From the NCBI RefSeq assembly GCF_900107745.1, contig NZ_FNRO01000019.1, forward strand, positions 58,886-122,885: a stretch of 64,000 nt of DNA. Reading direction: 5' to 3'. Within the stretch, counting starts at the first letter, position 1, and the number at the start of each line of letters is the position of its first letter. The notes beneath the pieces were generated by a model. The model was given only the letters and a program-made list of their open reading frames with translations. It ran no database searches and was not told the DNA's origin. Positions 24,108 through 31,097 of this stretch are shown here, piece by piece. This DNA comes from Variovorax sp. YR216. Its GTDB lineage: Bacteria > Pseudomonadota > Gammaproteobacteria > Burkholderiales > Burkholderiaceae_C. Both the position numbers and the translations under genes were made by a program.

Positions 24108-25049
24108 ATGGCGACCAAAAAACCCAAGGGCCTCGGCCGCGGACTCGAAGCCCTGCTGGGCCCCACCTTCAACGGGCCCGACACTGCGGCCGCCGACGAT
24201 TCGGCACCGCCGAGTCCGACAGCGCTGAATCTCGACCAGATGGTGCCGGGCGTCTACCAGCCGCGGACGCGCATGGACGAAGGCGCGCTCTACGAACTCG
24301 CGGAGAGCATCAAGGCGCAGGGGATCATGCAGCCGATCCTCGTTCGCCGCCTGGACACCGATGCGGCGCGCGAGAAGAACGCTGAATTCGAGATCATTGC
24401 CGGCGAGCGCCGCTTCCGTGCCGCCCGGCTTGCCGGCCTGGAAAGCGTCCCCGTGCTGGTCCGCGACGTGCCCAACGAGGCCGCGGCAGCCATGTCGCTG
24501 ATCGAGAACATCCAGCGTGAAGACCTCAACCCGCTGGAAGAAGCCCAAGGCCTGCAACGCTTGGTCGTTGAGTTTGGACTCACTCACGAATCGGCCGCCC
24601 AGGCCGTCGGCCGCTCGCGAAGCGCCGCCAGCAACCTGTTGCGCCTGCTGAACCTGGCGGAGCCCGCGCAGGCGATGCTCATGGCCGGCGACATCGACAT
24701 GGGCCATGCGCGGGCGCTGCTGTCGCTCGACAAGGGCACGCAGATCACGGCTGCCAACCAGATCGCCGCGAAGAAGATGTCGGTGCGCGAGGCCGAGGCG
24801 CTGGTGAAGAAGCTAGCAGCGGAATTCAGCCTGACCCCGACCTCACGCCGCGGCACCGCCGAGAAATCGCGCGACCTGCTGCGCGTGGAAGAAGAACTTG
24901 CCGACCTGCTCGCCGCCGAGGTCGAGGTGCGCATCAAGAAGCGCAGCAAGCGGGGAGGGCGTGTGGAGGAGAGCGGCGAACTGGCGATCCATTTCGGCTC
25001 GCTCGATGCCCTCAACGGCCTGATTGATCGCATCCGTCAAACGGCTTGA
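24108..25049 (+). CDS. parB: Chromosome-partitioning protein ParB (Spo0J)
   Basis: The 313-aa CTPase clamp binds parS and loads SMC. The N-terminus (KKPKGLGRGLEALLG) interacts with ParA. The CTP-binding blocks QPRTRMDE and GERRFRAARLAG and the ENIQREDLNPLEEA motif are clear. A helix-turn-helix for parS recognition follows (ESAAQAVGRSRSAASNLLRLL), then a C-terminal dimer domain. The start ATG is 5 nt after the hydrolase stop. An interspersed repeat follows the stop. Confidence 0.97.
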   Translation: MATKKPKGLGRGLEALLGPTFNGPDTAAADDSAPPSPTALNLDQMVPGVYQPRTRMDEGALYELAESIKAQGIMQPILVRRLDTDAAREKNAEFEIIAGERRFRAARLAGLESVPVLVRDVPNEAAAAMSLIENIQREDLNPLEEAQGLQRLVVEFGLTHESAAQAVGRSRSAASNLLRLLNLAEPAQAMLMAGDIDMGHARALLSLDKGTQITAANQIAAKKMSVREAEALVKKLAAEFSLTPTSRRGTAEKSRDLLRVEEELADLLAAEVEVRIKKRSKRGGRVEESGELAIHFGSLDALNGLIDRIRQTA

Positions 25050-25050
25050 G

Positions 25051-25146
25051 CCCACCCCCAGCCTCGCCCACTTCGTGTGGCTCGGGCACCCCCTTCCAGT
25101 GGGCACACCCAGCGGCCCGGCAAAGCCGGTTCCGCGGGCGTTCTGG
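25051..25146. repeat. ~95-bp interspersed intergenic repeat, copy 2
   Basis: The element is the near-complete inverse of the one at 11282-11376 and shares its blocks CCCACCCCCAGCCTCGCCCAC, GTGTGGCTC, CGGCCCGGCAAAGCCGG and TTCTGG. It starts right after the parB stop and lies between convergent parB and the FAD-dehydrogenase gene. It may act as a transcript end. Confidence 0.8.
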
Positions 25147-25157
25147 TATTCGGTTCG

Positions 25158-26582
25158 CTAGAGACTAAATATTTTCCCGGGGTTCATGATGTTCTTCGGA
25201 TCGAGCGCGCGCTTGATCGTCCGCATCATGTCCACCGCGCCGGCGCCGGCTTCGTCGACCAGGAAGCCCATCTTGTGCAGTCCCACGCCGTGCTCGCCGG
25301 TGCAGGTGCCTTCGAGCGACAGGGCGCGCGCAACGAGCGAGTGATTCAGCTTCTCGGCGGTTTCACGCTCCTTCGGGTCGTTGGGGTCCAGCAGGTAGCC
25401 GAAGTGGAAGTTGCCGTCGCCGACGTGGCCGACAAGGAAGTAGGGGAGGCCGCTCGCATCGGCCTCGGCGACCGATTCGAGCAGGCAGTCGGCCAGCCGG
25501 GAAATCGGCACGCAGGTGTCGGTCGAGATCGCACGGCAGCCCGGACGCGATTGCACCGCGGCGAAATAGCTGTTGTGGCGCGCGGTCCAGAGGCGGGTGC
25601 GCTCCTCGGGCGTGCTGGCCCATTCGAAGGCGTTGCCGCCGTGGCCGCTCGCGATCTCCTGCACCGTCTCGGCCTGCTCCTTCACGCCGGTAGGCGAACC
25701 GTGGAACTCCATCAGCAGCATCGGCTCTTCGCGCAGGTTGAGCTTCGAATACGCATTGACCATGCGTACCGTGTTCACGTCGATCAGTTCCACGCGCGCG
25801 ATCGGCACGCCGAGCTGGATGGTCTCGATGGTGGTGCGTACGGCCGCCTCGATGCTCGGGAACGAGCAGATCGCTGCGGAAACCGCCTCGGGCAGCGGGT
25901 AGATGCGCAGCGTGATCTCGGTGATGACGCCCAGCGTGCCTTCGCTGCCGACGAAGAGGCGGGTCAGGTCATAGCCCGCGGAAGACTTCTTGGCGCGCGT
26001 CCCGGTGCGGATGATCTCGCCGCTCGCGGTCACCACTTCGAGCGACAGCACGTTCTCGCGCATCGTGCCGTAGCGCACCGCGTTCGTGCCACTCGCGCGC
26101 GTGGCGGACATGCCGCCGATCGACGCGTCGGCGCCCGGGTCGATCGGGAAGAAGAGGCCGGTGCTCTTGATCTCCTCGTTGAGCTGCTTGCGCGTGACGC
26201 CCGGCTGCACGGTCACCGTGAGGTCGTCGGCGTTGACGGACAGCACGCGGTTCATGCGGCTCACATCGATGCTGATGCCGCCTTGCACCGCCAGCAGGTG
26301 CCCTTCGAGCGAGGAGCCCACGCCGAACGGGATCACCGGCACGCTGTAGTCGCTCGCCAGCTTCACGGCATCGGCCACGTCCTGCGTGCTTTCGGCGAAC
26401 ACGACGGCGGAAGGCGGCGGCGCTTCGAAGGAAGATTCGTCGCGGCCATGCTGAGTGCGCACAGCCATCGCGGTGGAGCATCGATCGCCGAAGCGGGCCT
26501 TCAGGGCTTCGATCAGCGCATCGGGCACGTCGCGCAGCGCGATCTCGGGCGTCAGGTGGGACAGTGCGGTGGGGGCGTTCAT
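25158..26582 (-). CDS. FAD-linked oxidase, D-lactate/2-hydroxyacid dehydrogenase type
   Basis: The 474-aa flavoprotein has the PCMH-type FAD domain (VIPFGVGSSLEGHLLAVQGG, IDPGADASIGGMSATRASGTNAVRYGTMRENV, GSEGTLGVITEITLRI) and the C-terminal oxidase domain with HVGDGNFHFGYLLD and GEHGVGLHKMGFL near the end. This is the D-lactate dehydrogenase (cytochrome)/GlcD-like group that oxidises a 2-hydroxyacid and passes electrons to the respiratory chain. The start is ATG at 26582 (MNAPTALSHL); earlier codons are open but unconserved. It is divergent from the adenosyltransferase gene with a 67-nt gap. Confidence 0.88.
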   Translation of the reverse strand: MNAPTALSHLTPEIALRDVPDALIEALKARFGDRCSTAMAVRTQHGRDESSFEAPPPSAVVFAESTQDVADAVKLASDYSVPVIPFGVGSSLEGHLLAVQGGISIDVSRMNRVLSVNADDLTVTVQPGVTRKQLNEEIKSTGLFFPIDPGADASIGGMSATRASGTNAVRYGTMRENVLSLEVVTASGEIIRTGTRAKKSSAGYDLTRLFVGSEGTLGVITEITLRIYPLPEAVSAAICSFPSIEAAVRTTIETIQLGVPIARVELIDVNTVRMVNAYSKLNLREEPMLLMEFHGSPTGVKEQAETVQEIASGHGGNAFEWASTPEERTRLWTARHNSYFAAVQSRPGCRAISTDTCVPISRLADCLLESVAEADASGLPYFLVGHVGDGNFHFGYLLDPNDPKERETAEKLNHSLVARALSLEGTCTGEHGVGLHKMGFLVDEAGAGAVDMMRTIKRALDPKNIMNPGKIFSL

Positions 26583-26649
26583 CGGCGGACTCCTGAAGGG
26601 GTCTAACATTCTACGAACCGCACTCGTTAAAGAAAGACAGGGACATTCC

Positions 26650-27243
26650 ATGGGCAACCGCCTTTCCCAGATCGCCACGCGCACCGGCGACGACGGCACC
26701 ACCGGCCTCGGCGACAACACGCGCGTGCCCAAGAACCACCTGCGCGTGCAGGCCATGGGCGACGTCGACGAGCTCAATTCGAACATTGGCCTGCTGCTGT
26801 GCGAGCCGATGCCCGCCGCGGTGCGCGAGCTGCTCATCGACGTGCAGCACCAGCTGTTCAACCTTGGCGGCGAGCTTTCGATGCCGGGCTACACGCTGCT
26901 CAAGCCCGAGGCGCTGCTGCAGCTGGACAACGCCCTCGCCGATCACAACGCGGCGCTGCCTCGGCTTGCCGAGTTCATCCTGCCGGCCGGCACGCGCGGC
27001 GCTTCGGTCGCGCACGTGTGCCGCACCGTTGCCCGCCGTGCCGAGCGCGCTGTGGTGGCCCTCGGCGCGACAGAAGAGATCAACGACACGCTGCGCCGTT
27101 ATCTGAACCGGCTGAGCGACTTGCTCTTCGTGCTCGCGCGCGTGCTCAACCGCATCGATGGCGGCGACGACGTCTACTGGAAGAGCGAACGCATGGCGCG
27201 CGCCGCTGCCGCCGAATCCGAATCGAAGGAACCCAACGCATGA
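26650..27243 (+). CDS. Cob(I)alamin adenosyltransferase, PduO/MMAB type
   Basis: The 197-aa enzyme adenosylates cob(I)alamin to make adenosylcobalamin. PduO-type motifs are ATRTGDDGTTGLGDNTRVPK (ATP loop), GDVDELNSNIGLL, and GASVAHVCRTVARRAERAVVAL with YLNRLSDLLFVLAR. The start is ATG at 26650. Its product is the cofactor of the class II ribonucleotide reductase encoded 4 kb downstream. It overlaps the next small gene by 4 nt. Confidence 0.93.
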   Translation: MGNRLSQIATRTGDDGTTGLGDNTRVPKNHLRVQAMGDVDELNSNIGLLLCEPMPAAVRELLIDVQHQLFNLGGELSMPGYTLLKPEALLQLDNALADHNAALPRLAEFILPAGTRGASVAHVCRTVARRAERAVVALGATEEINDTLRRYLNRLSDLLFVLARVLNRIDGGDDVYWKSERMARAAAAESESKEPNA

Positions 27244-27554
27244 TTTCACGCAACAAGAACTGCTCTCCCTTTTCTGCGCCCATTGCGGCTGGCTTCGCGG
27301 CCGTAGCCATGCTGCTGACGCCGCCAGCATTCGCGAGCGACAGCAAGGTCCTTGGCGGCATCGAACGGGGGGCGAATGCCACCGGCCGTGGCATCGAGCG
27401 CGGCGCCGACGCGACGCGCAGGGGCGTCAACAACACCGCCGAAAAGGCGAGCGCACCCGTGCGGCGCTGGGGCGAGAGCCTGGGACGCAAGCTCCCGCAC
27501 GGCTCGCACCACGCGGCTTCTCCGGCGGTCGGCCCGCAAGGCAACGCGCCCTGA
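27240..27554 (+). CDS. Hypothetical exported protein with internal repeat
   Basis: The 104-aa product begins at an ATG overlapping the adenosyltransferase stop (ATGA). It has a signal peptide (about residues 1-33, ending ...PPAFASD). The mature part has a duplicated motif, GIERGANATGRGIERGADATRRG, and a basic Pro/His-rich end. No domain is recognised. Coupling to the adenosyltransferase may be only positional. Confidence 0.7.
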   Translation: MISRNKNCSPFSAPIAAGFAAVAMLLTPPAFASDSKVLGGIERGANATGRGIERGADATRRGVNNTAEKASAPVRRWGESLGRKLPHGSHHAASPAVGPQGNAP

Positions 27555-27658
27555 GCACACCTTTACCTTGCTTCACCTCGCGCATACAGGCGCGAGGGCG
27601 GCGCGATACATGGGCTGCGCACACTGGACTCCTCGTCAACGCGAACAGGAGTTCCAGA

Positions 27659-28063
27659 ATGATCAAGTCGAAGAAAAGCATGACCGTCGTCGCAGCAGCG
27701 CTTGCGATGTGCATGGCTGGAAGCGCCTTTGCCCAGGATGGCCGCTTCGATCGCGGACCGGACCGGCAAGACCGCTACGAGCGCGTCGCGCCGCAGCATC
27801 AACGCTTCGACGGTCACGGCCGGCCGGACTTCCGCCCGCAGCCGCAGGTGGTCCGCCGGGGCTATGTGAATCCCTACGCGCAGTGGCACCGCGGCGACCG
27901 CCTGCCGGTCGCGTACCGCGGCCCGGGCTACGTCGTGAACGACTGGCATGCGCACCGCCTGTATGCGCCGCCGCGCGGCTACCAATGGGTGGGTGTGGGA
28001 GGCGACTTCGTGCTGGCGGCCGTGGCGACCGGTCTGATCGCCCAGATCATCGCCAACAGCTGA
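27659..28063 (+). CDS. RcnB family periplasmic protein
   Basis: The 134-aa protein has a signal peptide (MIKSKKSMTVVAAALAMCMAGSAFAQ), an Arg/Asp/His-rich linker, and the RcnB-type domain WHRGDRLPVAYRGPGYVVNDW, RLYAPPRGYQWVGVGGDFVLAAVATGLI. RcnB modulates nickel/cobalt homeostasis in E. coli; other family members have unknown roles. The start is ATG at 27659. It is on the same strand as the preceding small exported gene with a 104-nt gap. Confidence 0.82.
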   Translation: MIKSKKSMTVVAAALAMCMAGSAFAQDGRFDRGPDRQDRYERVAPQHQRFDGHGRPDFRPQPQVVRRGYVNPYAQWHRGDRLPVAYRGPGYVVNDWHAHRLYAPPRGYQWVGVGGDFVLAAVATGLIAQIIANS

Positions 28064-28081
28064 GCGGCGCGGTGCAGGGGC

Positions 28082-28327
28082 TCAGGCGGTGGGGGTCGCG
28101 ACCTGTGCGCAGACGTTGCGGCCCGTGATCGTGAGCCGCAACCCGCCGCCATGCCATTCGAGCCAGTTGAGCTGCACGTAGGCTTCGATGTCGTTGTCGT
28201 CGATCCGCCCGGCCTGGTGCTGCTGCAGATGGCCCACGGTGGCGGGCAGGGCCTGCCGCAGCCGTTCACGCTCGGCGGCTTTGGCGTCCGCCTTGGAGGA
28301 TGCGCGCGTCTGAGAAATCGATGCCAT
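28082..28327 (-). CDS. Small hypothetical protein
   Basis: The 81-aa product starts at ATG 28327. It is charged and helical in its first half (SKADAKAAERERLRQALPATV) and ends with a short hydrophobic region (WLEWHGGGLRLTITGRNVCAQ). No signal peptide or known domain is visible. Its 3' end faces the RcnB gene. Confidence 0.6.
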   Translation of the reverse strand: MASISQTRASSKADAKAAERERLRQALPATVGHLQQHQAGRIDDNDIEAYVQLNWLEWHGGGLRLTITGRNVCAQVATPTA

Positions 28328-28455
28328 GGTGGATTCTTGATCGTCGGATCGCTGGAACAGAACCCCACCAATGTACGCGCCCTGTGTGACTTGTCACGGG
28401 CGTATTTCTCGTTTTCGCGCGGGGCAAACCCCGAGTCCGGCGCCTTCGCGGCGCG

Positions 28456-28947
28456 CTACTTGCGGGTGCGCAACAACTTGCTCACCTCGTCCACGTTCTC
28501 GCCGATGCGCTTGCGCACCACTTCGAACGCTTCGGACTGCGACTTGGCGGCCATTTCGGACAACTCGCGGATGTCGTCGAGCGCCTGCTTGAACGCGGCC
28601 TTGCCCATCGCGTCGAGCTTGGCGAGGTTCTCGCGGGGCTCGCCGGTCGACATGCCCTTCACGGTGCTTTGCCAGTCCTGGATCGATGCCTTGAGCATCT
28701 CGGTCTGCCGCTGCACCACGGCCTGCAGGCCCTGGTAGGACTTCTCGTTGGCCTGCACGAGCGCCTGCAGGTCCTTGCGCCCGCTCTCCACGATCGCGCC
28801 GGCGGCACCGGCCAGTGGCAGGTTCTGAAGCCTGTCGGCCATGCCCTTCAGCGGCTTGACGAAGGCGTCCTGGATGTCTTCGGCGGCGCTGCTGCGCGTG
28901 GAGCCCGCCTTTTTCGCGGCGGTGGTGCTCGTTCTGCTAGTTGCCAT
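28456..28947 (-). CDS. Phasin family protein (PHA granule-associated)
   Basis: The 163-aa protein has an Ala/Lys/Ser-rich N-terminus, a phasin core of amphipathic helices (DAFVKPLKGMADRLQNLPLAG, ANEKSYQGLQAVVQRQTEMLKA) and a helical end (FEVVRKRIGENVDEVSKLLRTRK). Phasins coat polyhydroxyalkanoate granules. The start is ATG at 28947. The region upstream (28948-29192) is shared with the divergent OmpW gene and holds two FNR-like boxes. Confidence 0.8.
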   Translation of the reverse strand: MATSRTSTTAAKKAGSTRSSAAEDIQDAFVKPLKGMADRLQNLPLAGAAGAIVESGRKDLQALVQANEKSYQGLQAVVQRQTEMLKASIQDWQSTVKGMSTGEPRENLAKLDAMGKAAFKQALDDIRELSEMAAKSQSEAFEVVRKRIGENVDEVSKLLRTRK

Positions 28948-29043
28948 GGTGGATTGACTCCAGTTGATGTCGGAGTCGCGACGATACGCCCACAGGGCCT
29001 TCCGATGGAAGCCCCGAGTGCAGTTTCGCGGCCCGGTGAACCC

Positions 29044-29057
29044 CTGACCTGGATCAA
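29044..29057. promoter_or_regulatory. FNR/Anr-like box 1 (CTGAC-N4-ATCAA)
   Basis: The sequence CTGACCTGGATCAA matches the FNR consensus TTGAT-N4-ATCAA in 8 of 10 defined positions. It lies 136 nt before the ompW start and 97 nt before the phasin start on the other strand. Confidence 0.5.
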
Positions 29058-29094
29058 GTCCATCGGCTTGGCGGCGCGAGCCTTGGCGCTGGTC

Positions 29095-29108
29095 TTGCCA
29101 TGGATCAA
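29095..29108. promoter_or_regulatory. FNR/Anr-like box 2 (TTGCC-N4-ATCAA)
   Basis: The sequence TTGCCATGGATCAA matches the FNR consensus in 8 of 10 positions and lies 51 bp from box 1, 85 nt before ompW. Two in-phase boxes make a chance match less likely. Confidence 0.45.
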
Positions 29109-29192
29109 GGTTTTCTGCTGTTGAGCGCATCGACACTGCCTCGGCTGCCGACGCGGCCCCTCGACGTCGGCCAACACTGGAGCTGCTGATAC

Positions 29193-29849
29193 ATGAATCG
29201 AAATCGTCCGCGCGCACTGATTGCCGCCGCCATCCTCGGCACATTGGGCACATTGCCCGCGCAGGCGCAGGAAGCGCAAGGCAACTGGCTGGTTCGCGCA
29301 CGCGCCGTGCGCATCGACACCGCCGACAAATCCGACCCGATCCCGTCGCTGGCCATCCCCTCGGATGCGATCACGGTCAGCAACAAGACCATTCCCGAAG
29401 TCGACATCACCTACTTCTTCACGCCCAACATCGCGGCCGAGCTGGTGCTGACGGTGCCGCAGAAGCACACCGTCACCGTGCAGCAGAGCGCACTGGGCGG
29501 GTCGGTCGACATCGGCTCCTTCAAGCACCTGCCGCCGACGCTGATGCTGCAGTACCACTTCATGCCGGACGCGAAGATCCGACCCTATGCGGGCGCGGGT
29601 CTGAACTACACGCGCATCAGCTCGGTGAATCTGTTCGTGCCGACCGTCGGCCGTCTGGATCTCGACCAGAACAGCTGGGGCCTCGCCGTGGGCGGCGGGG
29701 TGGACATCGAGCTCGCGAAGAACTGGTTCCTCAACTTCGACGTCAAGAAGGTGCAGATCCGCACCGACTTGACGCAGTTCGGCCAGAAGCTCTCGACAGT
29801 CAAGGTGGACCCCTGGCTGATCGGCGCGGGCGTCGGCTACCGCTTCTGA
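29193..29849 (+). CDS. OmpW family outer-membrane protein
   Basis: The 218-aa product has a signal peptide ending TLPAQAQEAQG, a mature OmpW/AlkL-type eight-stranded barrel (GNWLVRARAVRIDTADKSD, PEVDITYFFTPNIAAELVLT, LMLQYHFMPDAKIRPYAGAGLNYTR) and a C-terminal aromatic residue (GVGYRF) for BAM recognition. OmpW channels transport small hydrophobic molecules; in E. coli it is FNR-controlled, and two FNR-like boxes precede it here. It starts the cluster ompW, nitronate-monooxygenase-like, nrdJ, and its stop overlaps the next start by 1 nt. A second OmpW-like gene lies at 55.7 kb. Confidence 0.9.
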   Translation: MNRNRPRALIAAAILGTLGTLPAQAQEAQGNWLVRARAVRIDTADKSDPIPSLAIPSDAITVSNKTIPEVDITYFFTPNIAAELVLTVPQKHTVTVQQSALGGSVDIGSFKHLPPTLMLQYHFMPDAKIRPYAGAGLNYTRISSVNLFVPTVGRLDLDQNSWGLAVGGGVDIELAKNWFLNFDVKKVQIRTDLTQFGQKLSTVKVDPWLIGAGVGYRF

Positions 29850-31093
29850 TGATGCGCACATCCGACGTCGCGCCCTGCGATGCGTCATCGACGGCCGACA
29901 CACTGAAAGCGCTCGCCGCGAAATCGGGCCTGCGAACCTGGAAACTTGCCGGGCGTGAACTGCTGCCCGTCGTGCAAGGCGGCATGGGCGTCGGCATCTC
30001 GGCGGGCGGTCTCGCCGGCACGGTCGCGGGGCTCGGCGCCATCGGCACGGTGTCGTCGGTCGATCTGCGCCGGCTGCATCCGGACCTGATGGCGAAGACG
30101 GCCGATCTCGCGGACCCCGACGTGGGCCCGCGCACCGATGCCGCCAACCTCGAAGCGCTCGGCCGCGAAATCGACCTGGCACGCCGCCTGTCGGGCGGAC
30201 GCGGGCTCCTGGCCGTGAACGTGATGAAGGCGCTTTCCGCTTATGCGGCGCAGGTGCGCCACGCGCTCGCCTGCGGCATCGACGCGCTGGTGGTGGGCGC
30301 GGGGCTGCCGCTGGACCTGCCCGATCTCGCGAAGGACCATCCGAAGGTCGCGCTGATCCCGATCCTGTCCGACGCCCGTGGCATCCAGCTGCTCGTGCGC
30401 AAGTGGGAGAAGAAGGGCCGCCTGCCCGATGCGATCGTGGTCGAGCATCCGCGCCTGGCGGGCGGTCACCTCGGCGCCGCGAAGGTGGGCGACCTGAACG
30501 ATCCGCGCTTCGACTTCGAGGTCGTGCTCCCGCAGGCGCAGGCGTTCTTCAAGTCGGCCGGCATCGAAGGGAAGATTCCACTGATCGCCGCCGGCGGCAT
30601 CGGCACCCAGGAGGACATCCGCCGCCTGCAGTCGCTCGGCGCGACGGCCGTGCAACTCGGCACCGCCTTCGCAGTCACCACCGAGTGCGATGCCGATCCG
30701 AGGTTCAAGCAGGTGCTGGCCGATGCCCGGCCCGAGGACCTCGTCGAGTTCGCCAGCGTCGCGGGCCTGCCCGCGCGCGCGGTGCGTACCAAGTGGCTCG
30801 CGAAGTACCTGCGGCTGGAGCCGAGGCTGAACGCCAAGGTCCACAGGGAGACCGAGTGCACCATGCGCTTCGACTGCCTGGCCCACTGCGGGCTGCGCGA
30901 CGGCACGCCGGGATGGGGCAAGTTCTGCATCGACAAGATGCTCGGCCATGCCTTCTCGGGCCAGACCGAACAGGGCCTGTTCTTCCGCGGCGCGGGCAAG
31001 CTGCCCTTTGGCAGCGAGATCCGCTCGGTGCAGGAGCTGCTGCAGTGGCTGCTCGGCGGGTTGCGTCCCGTGCCGCTGACGGGCGCGGCGTAG
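29849..31093 (+). CDS. Nitronate monooxygenase/2-nitropropane dioxygenase-like flavoprotein
   Basis: The 414-aa protein has a TIM-barrel FMN domain with VVQGGMGVGISAGGLAG, LLAVNVMK, VVGAGLPLDLP, VEHPRLAGGHLG (His next to the Ala of class NMOs) and IPLIAAGGIGTQEDIRRLQSLGATAVQLGTAF, the phosphate-binding signature. It is longer than most family members (~320-380 aa) by a C-terminal segment with four spaced Cys (CTMRFDCLAHC and FC) and lies 4 nt before the class II RNR gene. Function could be nitronate oxidation or an enoyl-ACP reductase-like (FabK) reaction; context does not decide. Confidence 0.8.
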   Translation: MMRTSDVAPCDASSTADTLKALAAKSGLRTWKLAGRELLPVVQGGMGVGISAGGLAGTVAGLGAIGTVSSVDLRRLHPDLMAKTADLADPDVGPRTDAANLEALGREIDLARRLSGGRGLLAVNVMKALSAYAAQVRHALACGIDALVVGAGLPLDLPDLAKDHPKVALIPILSDARGIQLLVRKWEKKGRLPDAIVVEHPRLAGGHLGAAKVGDLNDPRFDFEVVLPQAQAFFKSAGIEGKIPLIAAGGIGTQEDIRRLQSLGATAVQLGTAFAVTTECDADPRFKQVLADARPEDLVEFASVAGLPARAVRTKWLAKYLRLEPRLNAKVHRETECTMRFDCLAHCGLRDGTPGWGKFCIDKMLGHAFSGQTEQGLFFRGAGKLPFGSEIRSVQELLQWLLGGLRPVPLTGAA

Positions 31094-31097
31094 AACC

